This document shows, in pieces, positions 44,032 through 51,729 of a stretch of DNA of 64,000 nucleotides. The DNA is from Halioxenophilus sp033283405 (lineage in GTDB: Bacteria; Pseudomonadota; Gammaproteobacteria; Pseudomonadales; Cellvibrionaceae), in the NCBI RefSeq assembly GCF_033283405.1, contig NZ_JAWMQR010000011.1, positions 62,001 to 126,000 of the forward strand, written 5' to 3'. Each line of letters begins with the position of its first letter. The stretch's first letter is position 1. The position numbers and the translations under genes are program-made. The notes under the pieces were generated by a model. It saw only the letters and a program-made list of their open reading frames with translations. It was not told where the DNA came from and made no database searches.

Positions 44032-45087
44032 GTGAAGATTTTTAAGCCCTATTTGCAAGCGCTGGCCGCCTATAAGCCGCCCCTCGAAGGCCGCGACCCG
44101 GCCCGCTTCGAGTTGTTGGATTTCAACGAACGCACGATTCCGGTGGGTGAGCACATCAAGCAGGCGTTGATTGACTATATCAACAGTGATCGCCTGCAGA
44201 TGTACCCCTCCTACGGCGATATCTGTACGCAGCTGGCGGGCTATTGTGGCGTGCAAGAGAGCCAGGTGATGATCACCAACGGCTCCGACCACGGTATCGA
44301 GTTGATCTTTCGCGGCCTCGGCGGCGTGGGCGACCAGGCTATTATTCCCGGTCCAACCTTTGCTATCTATTCCCAGGTGGCCAAGGTGGAAGGGATGACG
44401 ATTGTCGCCCCGGAGTACACCAAAGCCGGGGGCTACCCGTTGGCTGCGGTGTTGGCGGCCATTACCGACAACACCAAAACGATTGTGGCGGCCAACCCCA
44501 ATAACCCGTGCGGGACTCCCATCAGTAACGAGCAGATCGCCACCTTGGCGGAGGCTGCACCGCAGGCGGGCATTTTGGTGGATGAGTGTTACTTCGAGTA
44601 CACCCGTGCCAGTGCCAAAGAGTTGTTGGACCGCTACCCCAACATCTTTATTACCCGGACCTTCTCCAAAACCTGGGGGCTGCCCTCCCTGCGTTTTGGT
44701 TATATTCTGACGGCTGCGGAGAATATCGAGGTGTTATTGGCCATGCGTGGCCCATACGACATCAACCAACTGGCGGTGGTGGCGGCCAAAGCGGCGTTAG
44801 CCAATCCGGAGTATGTTGAGCGTTACATCGATGAGGTAATGGGCTCTAGCAAGCCTGCCGTCGAGGCCTTTCTGGATAAGCTGGGCATCGACTACTGGCC
44901 GACTGTGGCCAACTACGTGTTGATGTTTCCGGCCGACCCGGACGGCCTCTACGAAACTTTGATGCAGGCTGGAATTTTGGTACGGCCACGCGTCGACAAC
45001 CAGGGGCGTAAAGGATTGCGGGTGACCTTTGGCACGCGGGCACAGACCGATAAACTCCTGGCTGTGATGACCGAATATTTTCACTGA
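44032..45087 (+). CDS. HisC-like PLP-dependent aminotransferase
   Basis: The 351-residue product belongs to the fold type I class related to histidinol-phosphate aminotransferase and threonine-phosphate decarboxylase. It has TNGSDHGIELIFRGLG, VAANPNNPCGTPISNEQI, VDECYFEYT, and the PLP lysine in TRTFSKTWGLPSLRFGY. The start is GTG at 44032 after AGAGAGAG. It lies 52 nt after proB and 17 nt before a small unknown gene. It could serve histidine synthesis or another phosphorylated amino-acid path; the context does not decide. Confidence 0.85.
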   Translation: MKIFKPYLQALAAYKPPLEGRDPARFELLDFNERTIPVGEHIKQALIDYINSDRLQMYPSYGDICTQLAGYCGVQESQVMITNGSDHGIELIFRGLGGVGDQAIIPGPTFAIYSQVAKVEGMTIVAPEYTKAGGYPLAAVLAAITDNTKTIVAANPNNPCGTPISNEQIATLAEAAPQAGILVDECYFEYTRASAKELLDRYPNIFITRTFSKTWGLPSLRFGYILTAAENIEVLLAMRGPYDINQLAVVAAKAALANPEYVERYIDEVMGSSKPAVEAFLDKLGIDYWPTVANYVLMFPADPDGLYETLMQAGILVRPRVDNQGRKGLRVTFGTRAQTDKLLAVMTEYFH

Positions 45088-45104
45088 GGCGGCAACGCAC
45101 AAGT

Positions 45105-45383
45105 ATGTACATTTTTTCTGTTACCGCCAAATCCAAAAAGGATATTGAGGGTTTTGCGGCCGGTGCTGAAGCGCCATTCATTGTTTACATCGATTTTAAA
45201 GATCTGATCGGTGCCGAGCAGTTAGCCCGCCTGTTTGTGATGAAAGAGGGTTTCTACGACGTGGTTATTGAGAAGCGCAAACACCTGCCGGAAGGTAAAG
45301 TGATGCAGCTGAAGCGCAAAGATGCCCAAATTCAGGAGGCGTTAAAAACCGGTTACGCTATTCAGCTGTTCGATGAGCACTGA
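45105..45383 (+). CDS. Small conserved-looking protein of unknown function
   Basis: The 92-residue product begins MYIFSVTAKSKKDIEGFAAG and ends TGYAIQLFDEH. It is soluble, rich in charged residues, without a signal peptide, membrane segment or cysteine. I do not recognise the family. It begins 17 nt after the aminotransferase stop codon, with GGCGGCAACGC as a poor ribosome-binding site, so it is probably translated from the same transcript. A shared pathway with the aminotransferase is plausible but not shown. Confidence 0.7.
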   Translation: MYIFSVTAKSKKDIEGFAAGAEAPFIVYIDFKDLIGAEQLARLFVMKEGFYDVVIEKRKHLPEGKVMQLKRKDAQIQEALKTGYAIQLFDEH

Positions 45384-45431
45384 GTAGCCCGGTTAATCGG
45401 TGCGCTTGCCGCCGTCGAGTTGCGATTGGCG

Positions 45432-46313
45432 TTAGGCGAAGCGACCGAGTATTTCCCGTACGGAGCTGTAGTAGCTCGGACCAAACAGATAAAGGTGGTT
45501 GAGCAGGTGGTAGAGGTTGTAGATACTCACGCGTGAGCGCCAGCTGGTGTCGATACCGGCCACCTGCTCGTAGGCGGAATAGAAGCGGTCGTCAAAACCA
45601 CCAAATAGCTGTGTCATTGCCAGCTCCGCCTCCGCCCAACCGTGGTAGCAGGCCGGGTCAATCAACACCGGGCCTCGCTCGCCAAACAGCACATTGCCCG
45701 ACCACAAATCCCCGTGAATTAACACCGCCGCTTGCTTGGGCAGAAGTTCTGGCAAGCGTTGGCAGAGCGATGCCAGATCACTCATATCGTTATCGTTTAG
45801 CAATCCCGTATCGTAGTTGAGCCGGCCTTGGTAAGTTAGTCGGTGTTCGGCAAAAAACTCTATGCCATCGCTCGTGGCTGTATTGATTTGCCGGGTGGTG
45901 CCGCAAAAGTTGTCTTCGACAAAACCAAAATTGGCTTTCGGTCGGCGGTGAATTTCTGCCAGCCCTTGGCCGAGTGCCTGCCAGTTTGCCGAGCTTGCCG
46001 GCCGGGTTGTTATCCAGGGCAGAATCAGCCAGTTTTCACCTACAGCCAGTGGCGTGAGTACTTGCAACTGTGAGCGCTTCTGGCTCTGTTCCAACTCCGT
46101 GGCGAGGGCGAGCAGTCCCAGCGCTTCGGCCTGGCACTGCTCAGTTGCCAGTGGTGTGTAGTAGCTCTTAACAAGCAGGGGTGGTTGCTGTTTACCTTCT
46201 ATCCGCAATAGCGTCTGTCCTTCACTGCCTCCCAAACTGACTTGCCGAAAATCTCCGAGCCAATGCTCGTTCAACCACGCCTGCCAAGTTCCGCCTGATC
46301 TCGTCACTTGCAC
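45432..46313 (-). CDS. Fructosamine kinase family protein (YniA-like)
   Basis: The 293-residue product belongs to the fructosamine-3-kinase family, which phosphorylates glycated amines or sugars for repair. Kinase-like motifs include VLIHGDLWSGNVLFGERG, the catalytic loop, and VLIDPACYHGWAEAELAM with the metal-binding aspartate. The N-terminal lobe has LLVKSYYTP with the ATP-binding lysine. It is a single gene on the minus strand, converging on the small unknown gene. The true substrate is not known. Confidence 0.88.
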   Translation of the reverse strand: MQVTRSGGTWQAWLNEHWLGDFRQVSLGGSEGQTLLRIEGKQQPPLLVKSYYTPLATEQCQAEALGLLALATELEQSQKRSQLQVLTPLAVGENWLILPWITTRPASSANWQALGQGLAEIHRRPKANFGFVEDNFCGTTRQINTATSDGIEFFAEHRLTYQGRLNYDTGLLNDNDMSDLASLCQRLPELLPKQAAVLIHGDLWSGNVLFGERGPVLIDPACYHGWAEAELAMTQLFGGFDDRFYSAYEQVAGIDTSWRSRVSIYNLYHLLNHLYLFGPSYYSSVREILGRFA

Positions 46314-46590
46314 CAGAGTTACTCCTCTCAGTAATCAAACAACGACAGCGAAATGGGTAAACCAAAAGCCATCGCTGCCGATAGCGTTATTTACTCACAG
46401 TGATAGAGCGCAGGCCTTATACCAAAGTCGTAGGTCAGGCCGGAAATGTTGCTGCTATTGATAACAAAGTCAGTGAGAAACAACAGTTTAGTCTATGCTT
46501 TTTCACAATTAATAGAGTTATCCATGCGGGTAACCGAGTGTGAATTTAATTTTTTCTCGGTTGGCCGAGGGAGCGGAGAGGCTTGAAGTA

Positions 46591-48162
46591 ATGAGAAAAA
46601 TGGGTCCTGTCACCCAGAAAGAGGTGATGTTTGGTAAAGATGAGCAGTTGGTCTCATCGACTACCACCAAAGGTGTGATCACCTTTTGTAATGATACTTT
46701 TAGCCGTATCGCGGGCTTTTCAGCCGAAGAGCTGCAGGGGCAGGCACACAATATTGTGCGACACCCGGATATGCCGGCGGCGGCCTTTGCCAAGATGTGG
46801 CAGGATTTGAAATCTGGCCACCACTGGATGGGGTTGGTAAAAAACCGCTGTAAAAATGGTGACCACTATTGGGTGGATGCCTATGTGACGCCGCTGCGTG
46901 AGCGCGGTGAGATAACCGGTTATGAATCTGTGCGTGTGGCACCCACACGGGAGCAGGTGGAGCGCGCCGAGCAGGCCTATGCCCGTATTAACCAAGGCAA
47001 AAATCCGGTGCCTACCGCAGAGCGACTCTGGTCTCAATATCATGCGCCGCTACTCACCCTGTTTATGGTGCTGTTGCCAGCTCTGGCCGGTCTCTGGCTG
47101 CTGGATAAATGGTCTCCGGTAACGGCACTGATTACTGCGCTGATCAGTGCCGTGGTGAGCCTGGCGGTGGTTACCATTGCGATGGCCGGTACCCGCCAAC
47201 TGCTGCGTGAATCGCGCGAGATTATTCACGACCCGCTGGCGGCCTACCTCTACTCCGGCCGCTGCGATGCCGAGGGTGAAATTCTCTTTGCGCAAATGGC
47301 CACCAAAGCCCGGTTGCGAACGGCGTTGAGCCGCTTTAATGAGTCCTCCCGCTTTCTGGTGCACAAATCTTCCAATGCTCGCCAGCATGTGCAGGATGCC
47401 CTGGGCGGTATGTCGGCCCAGCAGCGGGAGTCGATGCAGGTAGCTGAATCCATGGATCAGATGGCGCAGGCGGTGCAAGAGGTGGCCACCGGCGTTACTC
47501 AAACCAGTGATGCCACAGTGGAAGCGCTCAACCGCGTGAAGTCGGGTGAGTCGGTAATCGTGGCCGCGAACTGTGAAATCAATGAGCTGAGCAGCACGGT
47601 GGCGGCATTGGGTGAAGTGCTTTCCAATCTCTCTGGCGGCAGTGAGAAGATCGCCAGTGTTATCGATGTGATTCGCGGCATAGCTGATCAGACTAACCTG
47701 TTGGCGTTGAATGCGGCCATCGAAGCGGCGCGCGCCGGTGAGCAGGGGCGGGGCTTCTCCGTGGTGGCCGATGAGGTTCGCTCGCTGGCCCAGCGTACTC
47801 AGGAGTCGACCCAGGACATCCAAAAAATTATCGAGGAGTTGGGGGCGGCGACCTTGCAGGCGGTTAAGAATATGGACACCTGTCGCGACCGCAGCCAGCG
47901 CAGTGTTGAAAGCATCGACGAGGTGAATCAGGCGTTGTCGGCGATTACCCAGTCTGTCTCCAGCATTGAGCGCATGTCGCAGCAGATTGCGGCCGCTGCC
48001 GAAGAGCAGTCCAGTGTTGCGGTAGAGGTTAACAACAACACGCAAAACATCTCCCAAATTGCCAGGACCAACGAAATGAAGGCGAGTGAGGCGGCAGACC
48101 TCAGCGCCGAAATGTATCGCTTGGCCGAAGACCAGCTGCGTTTGATCGAGCGTTTCCGTTAA
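46591..48162 (+). CDS. aer: Aer-like PAS-domain chemotaxis receptor
   Basis: Aer-type receptors sense redox or energy state through a flavin-binding PAS domain and signal to CheA. The ATG at 46591 gives 523 residues starting MRKMGPVTQKEVMFGKDEQL, which fits Aer homologues; the open frame upstream from GTG 46540 has no supporting similarity. The PAS domain spans residues 8-110 (ITFCNDTFSRIAGFSAEELQ, VRHPDMPAAAFAKMW). Two hydrophobic segments lie at about 145-195. The signalling tip reads DQTNLLALNAAIEAARAGEQ. It is transcribed alone and ends in a hairpin terminator. Confidence 0.93.
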   Translation: MRKMGPVTQKEVMFGKDEQLVSSTTTKGVITFCNDTFSRIAGFSAEELQGQAHNIVRHPDMPAAAFAKMWQDLKSGHHWMGLVKNRCKNGDHYWVDAYVTPLRERGEITGYESVRVAPTREQVERAEQAYARINQGKNPVPTAERLWSQYHAPLLTLFMVLLPALAGLWLLDKWSPVTALITALISAVVSLAVVTIAMAGTRQLLRESREIIHDPLAAYLYSGRCDAEGEILFAQMATKARLRTALSRFNESSRFLVHKSSNARQHVQDALGGMSAQQRESMQVAESMDQMAQAVQEVATGVTQTSDATVEALNRVKSGESVIVAANCEINELSSTVAALGEVLSNLSGGSEKIASVIDVIRGIADQTNLLALNAAIEAARAGEQGRGFSVVADEVRSLAQRTQESTQDIQKIIEELGAATLQAVKNMDTCRDRSQRSVESIDEVNQALSAITQSVSSIERMSQQIAAAAEEQSSVAVEVNNNTQNISQIARTNEMKASEAADLSAEMYRLAEDQLRLIERFR

Positions 48163-48172
48163 TTATCACTAG

Positions 48173-48215
48173 TTCGCAGCGGGCAGAGCCACCGCCTGCT
48201 GCGAATCCGCCTTTT
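48173..48215 (+). terminator. Terminator after aer
   Basis: TTCGCAGCGGGC (48173-48184) pairs with GCCTGCTGCGAA (48194-48205) with one wobble, giving a 12-bp stem, 11 nt after the stop codon. A CTTTTCTG stretch follows. Confidence 0.65.
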
Positions 48216-48452
48216 CTGTTTGCCTTCATCGGTTGTTCTTGCCTTGTTGGATGTCTCTTTCAGCCCTCTGCTGGCCCGCGATTAGCCTGCCTTTTTCCCG
48301 TAATTTATTATCGGCAACTTAACAACGAATGGCTGTTATAACGGCGAATGCATTATGGCTTAAGGTTATTTGTATTTTTGTTTTTAAAACCAGACATATT
48401 AAAAGGGCTTACCTAATTATTTTCGCATAAGGGAAACCAGTATTTATAACCT

Positions 48453-48555
48453 GTGATATGTTTAACAAATCGGGTAACGGCATCCATTTACAGTACCTTG
48501 TCGAGAGGCTCTCTGGCTCGGCAGTAAGCGAGCGCCAGATTGTTGAACATATCAC
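48453..48555 (+). promoter_or_regulatory. Large inverted-repeat leader upstream of the lipoprotein gene
   Basis: GTGATATGTTTAACAA (48453-48468) can pair with TTGTTGAACATATCAC (48540-48555), 15 Watson-Crick pairs plus one wobble, across 71 nt. Inside, a second hairpin (48513-48520 with 48529-48538) pairs CTGGC/GCCAG and TCG/CGA. The 3' arm ends two bases before the Shine-Dalgarno GGAGG of the gene at 48571. The remaining gap from 48216 is AT-rich and holds no gene. Confidence 0.6.
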
Positions 48556-48570
48556 TTGGAGGAGCTAATC

Positions 48571-49464
48571 ATGCGCGGCGGCTTATGGATCTGTTTGGTT
48601 CTTGCTGGCCTGTTACAGGCGTGCGCAGTCAAGGTTCCCATTGAGTCCTACAGCGAGCGATTGGTGGAAAAGCCCGTTCATCGCGCGCACAGTAAAGTGG
48701 TTATCTTTATTCCCGAGCAGATCGCCAGTGAATCGTTTAGCCAGCATGGCTTGTTGGCTGTGGGTGCTCTGCTCGATTGGCAAATGGCGGCCGGGGATGC
48801 CATTGCCGACTCCTCTAAAAACTTCTTTGAAAACTATTTCGCCAACGTCGAGGTGCGCGAGAAAAGTTACGTGCGCGGCGAATGTACCGACTGTGCCCTG
48901 GCGGTGAAGCCCATTATCGACGAGGTCTCGATTAATAAGCTGACCATGCAGGCTACCGTTAAAATGACCTTCAGTATCTACGACAGCGATGGTGCCGAGA
49001 TCCTGCATCTGCCGATTACCGGCCGCTCTAAATTCCTCACCCTGGAGCGCTTGGGGGTGGGCATTGCCACCGCCAGTTTGCCAGTGCCCGGGATAAGCAG
49101 CCTGGCCGGCAACCATGTGTTGGCCGGCTCTGTGGAAGATGCCTTTGACGATGCCTTCTGGCGCCTGCATTTGAAGATGAAAGACTACACCGAGACCGGA
49201 GCGCTGGCGCGTAACTGGCTGCCGAAAGAGTTGCGCAGAAAGAGTGAGTACGGTCGTTATGAATTCGCCGCGGAACGCACCATTAAGGCAGCCGGCTGCC
49301 AACTGCCCCAGGATGGCTTGCGCTTGATTGAGAGTGGCATTGAAGAGCTGTATGAGGCTTACTGTTGGCGGCAGGAGCCGTTTATGGTGAGCTGCAACGG
49401 TTCCCAGTGCAGTTTGGTCTACCCAGAGCCGCAGGCGGACAATGTCGGCTTTGCGTTGGAGTAG
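48571..49464 (+). CDS. Lipoprotein of unknown function
   Basis: The 297-residue product has a lipoprotein signal peptide, with LAGLLQAC giving the lipidated cysteine near residue 17. The mature part contains two cysteine pairs (RGECTDC and VSCNGSQC), likely disulfides in the periplasm, and a beta-rich middle (QATVKMTFSIYDSDGAEILH). I do not recognise the family. ATG 48571 follows GGAGGAGC; an in-frame TTG at 48556 overlaps the leader repeat. The gene stands alone behind the inverted-repeat leader. Confidence 0.8.
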   Translation: MRGGLWICLVLAGLLQACAVKVPIESYSERLVEKPVHRAHSKVVIFIPEQIASESFSQHGLLAVGALLDWQMAAGDAIADSSKNFFENYFANVEVREKSYVRGECTDCALAVKPIIDEVSINKLTMQATVKMTFSIYDSDGAEILHLPITGRSKFLTLERLGVGIATASLPVPGISSLAGNHVLAGSVEDAFDDAFWRLHLKMKDYTETGALARNWLPKELRRKSEYGRYEFAAERTIKAAGCQLPQDGLRLIESGIEELYEAYCWRQEPFMVSCNGSQCSLVYPEPQADNVGFALE

Positions 49465-49581
49465 CGTCTTTTTTTGTTAACTGCTCTCCTTAAACTGCCG
49501 GCTTTTTTCAGCAGCGAAACTCTCCCTAAGCTGAATCGCTCCCCTAGCAGGAAAACTTCCCCTCTGTAGAGATGCGCCCCA

Positions 49582-50532
49582 TCAGTGGCGCAAACCACTT
49601 TTGCGCTTGGCCTTTTCCGCCAGTTTGGCCTGCTTGATCGCCTCTTTCTCCGCCTGCTGCTGGGCGACCACAACCAGCTCCCGCTCAATCATCTCGGGCG
49701 TTTCGAGCGTAATTGCCCCCAGCTCACCACTGCGATAATCGTGAATTACCAGCTCCGCAGCCTTGTGGAAATTCACTCGCCCACCACTGGCCTTGGCGCC
49801 TCGGCGACGACCAACGGCCTCGAGCAGGGCAATATCGGCGTCGTGGTCGGCCGTGAGATCGGGAATTGCCACCTGGTAGCGTTTTGTTAATGCCTCCGGA
49901 TGGTGTTGAGCGAGAAAGCGCAGGGCGAAGAGGGCGATATCTTCGTATTCAATGGCGGTGTCGCGAATGGCGCCGGTGATGGCCAGCCGATAGCCGCTGT
50001 TGTCGTTTTCGAACTTGGGCCAGAGGATGCCGGGGGTATCGTTGAGGACAATATCATCGCTCAGGTGCACCTGCTGTTGGGCTTTGGTTACAGCCGGCTC
50101 ATTGCCCACCTTGGCGGCGTTGCGGCCGCTTAAGTAGTTGATGAGCGTCGACTTGCCGACATTGGGTATGCCGACAATCAGGGCTTGGATTTTACGGGTG
50201 TGGCCGACCTTGGACGCCACCAGTTTGCGAATTAATTCCGGCAGCTGTTTGATGCGCCCGGGCTCTTTGGTGGTAATGGCCAGGGAGGGGGTGCCTTTTT
50301 GCTCAAGCCAATACTTTTGCCAGGCTTCGGTGGTGGCTGGGTCGGCCAGGTCTGATTTGCTGAGCAGCTTGATGCAAGGCTTTTGACTTCTCAGTTCGGC
50401 GATAGCGGGGTTTTCACTGCTGTGGGGGATTCGGGCATCGACCATTTCAATGATGATGTCCATATTGGGCAGCACTTCCAGCATCTGCTTGCGTGCTTTA
50501 TGCATATGGCCGGGGTACCAATTGATCGCCAT
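49582..50532 (-). CDS. ylqF: Ribosome biogenesis GTPase YlqF/RbgA
   Basis: YlqF-type enzymes are circularly permuted GTPases that act in late 50S assembly. The 316-residue product begins MAINWYPGHMHKARKQM. The G4-like motif (LLSKSDLAD) precedes G1 (IVGIPNVGKSTLINYL) and G3 (NDTPGILWP), the hallmark of the permutation. The lysine-rich tail QAKLAEKAKRKSGLRH is typical. It is divergent from the rhombosortase gene. Confidence 0.94.
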   Translation of the reverse strand: MAINWYPGHMHKARKQMLEVLPNMDIIIEMVDARIPHSSENPAIAELRSQKPCIKLLSKSDLADPATTEAWQKYWLEQKGTPSLAITTKEPGRIKQLPELIRKLVASKVGHTRKIQALIVGIPNVGKSTLINYLSGRNAAKVGNEPAVTKAQQQVHLSDDIVLNDTPGILWPKFENDNSGYRLAITGAIRDTAIEYEDIALFALRFLAQHHPEALTKRYQVAIPDLTADHDADIALLEAVGRRRGAKASGGRVNFHKAAELVIHDYRSGELGAITLETPEMIERELVVVAQQQAEKEAIKQAKLAEKAKRKSGLRH

Positions 50533-50781
50533 AAACTCGGTGCTCCTGGAGATTGCGGGGGAGAGGCTGTCGGGTGTTCTTTCGAGCCCGCTATTGCGAA
50601 TGTGCGGTTGCGAGAGTCATCGACAGTGCCCGGAGGCGCTAATCGGCAATCATAGCACTGTTGGCCCCAGACCGTGGAGGCGAGGCCGGCTGCTAGCGGC
50701 CGGCAGAGTAGCCTTGCTCAACATTGCTAAAGCCGGCTAGCGGTTGCCCGCGACGGCAACAACTGCCTATACTCACCGGCC

Positions 50782-51381
50782 ATGAGCTCAAGTCCATTTT
50801 TAAAAAAACAGTTGCCGTGGGTGAGCCTGTGTGTGGCCGCCTTGATGTCACTGATTTACCTGCTGGTGCCATTCGGTAGCCCGCTTTTCGACTCGCTCAG
50901 TTTGCGTCAGTCAGAACCGTTTCAGGTAATCACCTGGCTGACCGGAAATCTTAGTCATAGCGATGGCAATCATCTGTTCTGGAATTTGGCGGCGCTTCTG
51001 TTGCTCGGTTTTTTTATTGAACAGGAGAGTCGCTGGTTAATGCTGTGTGCGCTGTTGGTTGGTTTTGTGGCGATCGATATTTGGTTCTTTATTCAAACCC
51101 GGTTTCAGCAGTATGTGGGTTTGTCGGGAGCGTTGAATACGATTCTGGTGTGCGCCCTCTATACGCTGCGCAAACCCGGCCACTGGCTGCGTGGCAATGA
51201 AATTTTGTGGTTGGTGCTTCTACTGGCGTTTGCCAAGAATGGTTATGAGTATGCAACCCATAGCGCGTTGTTTAGCAACACTCGTTGGCCAACCACGCCG
51301 AGTTTTCATATCGTGGGTATGTTGGCCGGCTGTGGCTTGGTGTGCCTATGGTGGAGGTTGCGGTTTGGCAAAGAAAATTAA
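50782..51381 (+). CDS. rrtA: Rhombosortase (rhomboid-family intramembrane protease)
   Basis: The 199-residue product is a six-segment rhomboid-like membrane protein of the rhombosortase type, which processes GlyGly-CTERM proteins. Features are TGNLSHSDGNHLFWNLAALL (His59, His64, Asn68), YVGLSGALNT with the likely catalytic Ser115, and TTPSFHIVGM with the likely catalytic His176. It lies next to two large paralogues, one of which (57659-61948) ends in a GlyGly-CTERM tail, a good candidate substrate. The family serves type II-secreted proteins. Confidence 0.85.
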   Translation: MSSSPFLKKQLPWVSLCVAALMSLIYLLVPFGSPLFDSLSLRQSEPFQVITWLTGNLSHSDGNHLFWNLAALLLLGFFIEQESRWLMLCALLVGFVAIDIWFFIQTRFQQYVGLSGALNTILVCALYTLRKPGHWLRGNEILWLVLLLAFAKNGYEYATHSALFSNTRWPTTPSFHIVGMLAGCGLVCLWWRLRFGKEN

Positions 51382-51729
51382 CGGGCAGCGGGTAAATTTG
51401 GGCTGCCCAGTGAATCGTTCTGAGCGGCTGCCGGACCAGCCACACAGTCAGCAATGATAGATGTCTGGTTGGTGCAAAATAACCGCTTGGTTGATGCCTG
51501 GGTTATGGGCGCTATGACGTCGCTACGAAAAAGCGGTATTGATTGCTGGCTGGGGTGGCTTTTCCCAGTGGTGCTCTTTTAAGGGTGCTCGGTGAGTGCT
51601 GCCCTTATCTATTTTCGACTGCTACATTTGGCTGCTCGGCAGAAACAAAAAAGGCGCTGAAGTGATCCAGCGCCCAGTCGAGCCCGAAGGGTTTCCCTAC
51701 CCCTCTTATATTCCTGTGCAAATCTTCCC
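51382..51729. other. Spacer between the convergent rrtA and dihaem gene A
   Basis: This 348-nt stretch holds the minus-strand terminator at 51647-51674. A 42-codon plus-strand frame (51454-51582) lacks a ribosome-binding site and is not called. Nothing else was recognised. Confidence 0.5.
51647..51674 (-). terminator. Intrinsic terminator of dihaem-propeller gene A
   Basis: On the minus strand GGCGCTG (51674-51668) pairs with CAGCGCC (51659-51653) around an 8-nt loop and runs into six T (51652-51647). It lies 55 nt past the stop codon. Confidence 0.88.

Noticed and set aside
48459..48548. Integron attC site: GTTTAAC and GTTGAAC match the R'' and R' core patterns
   Set aside because: The complementarity extends seven bases outside both core boxes, which attC sites do not show, and no integrase or cassette array is nearby. 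A palindromic leader explains it better.
51454..51582. 42-codon plus-strand frame after rrtA
   Set aside because: There is no ribosome-binding site or recognisable similarity, and the frame is too short to support.
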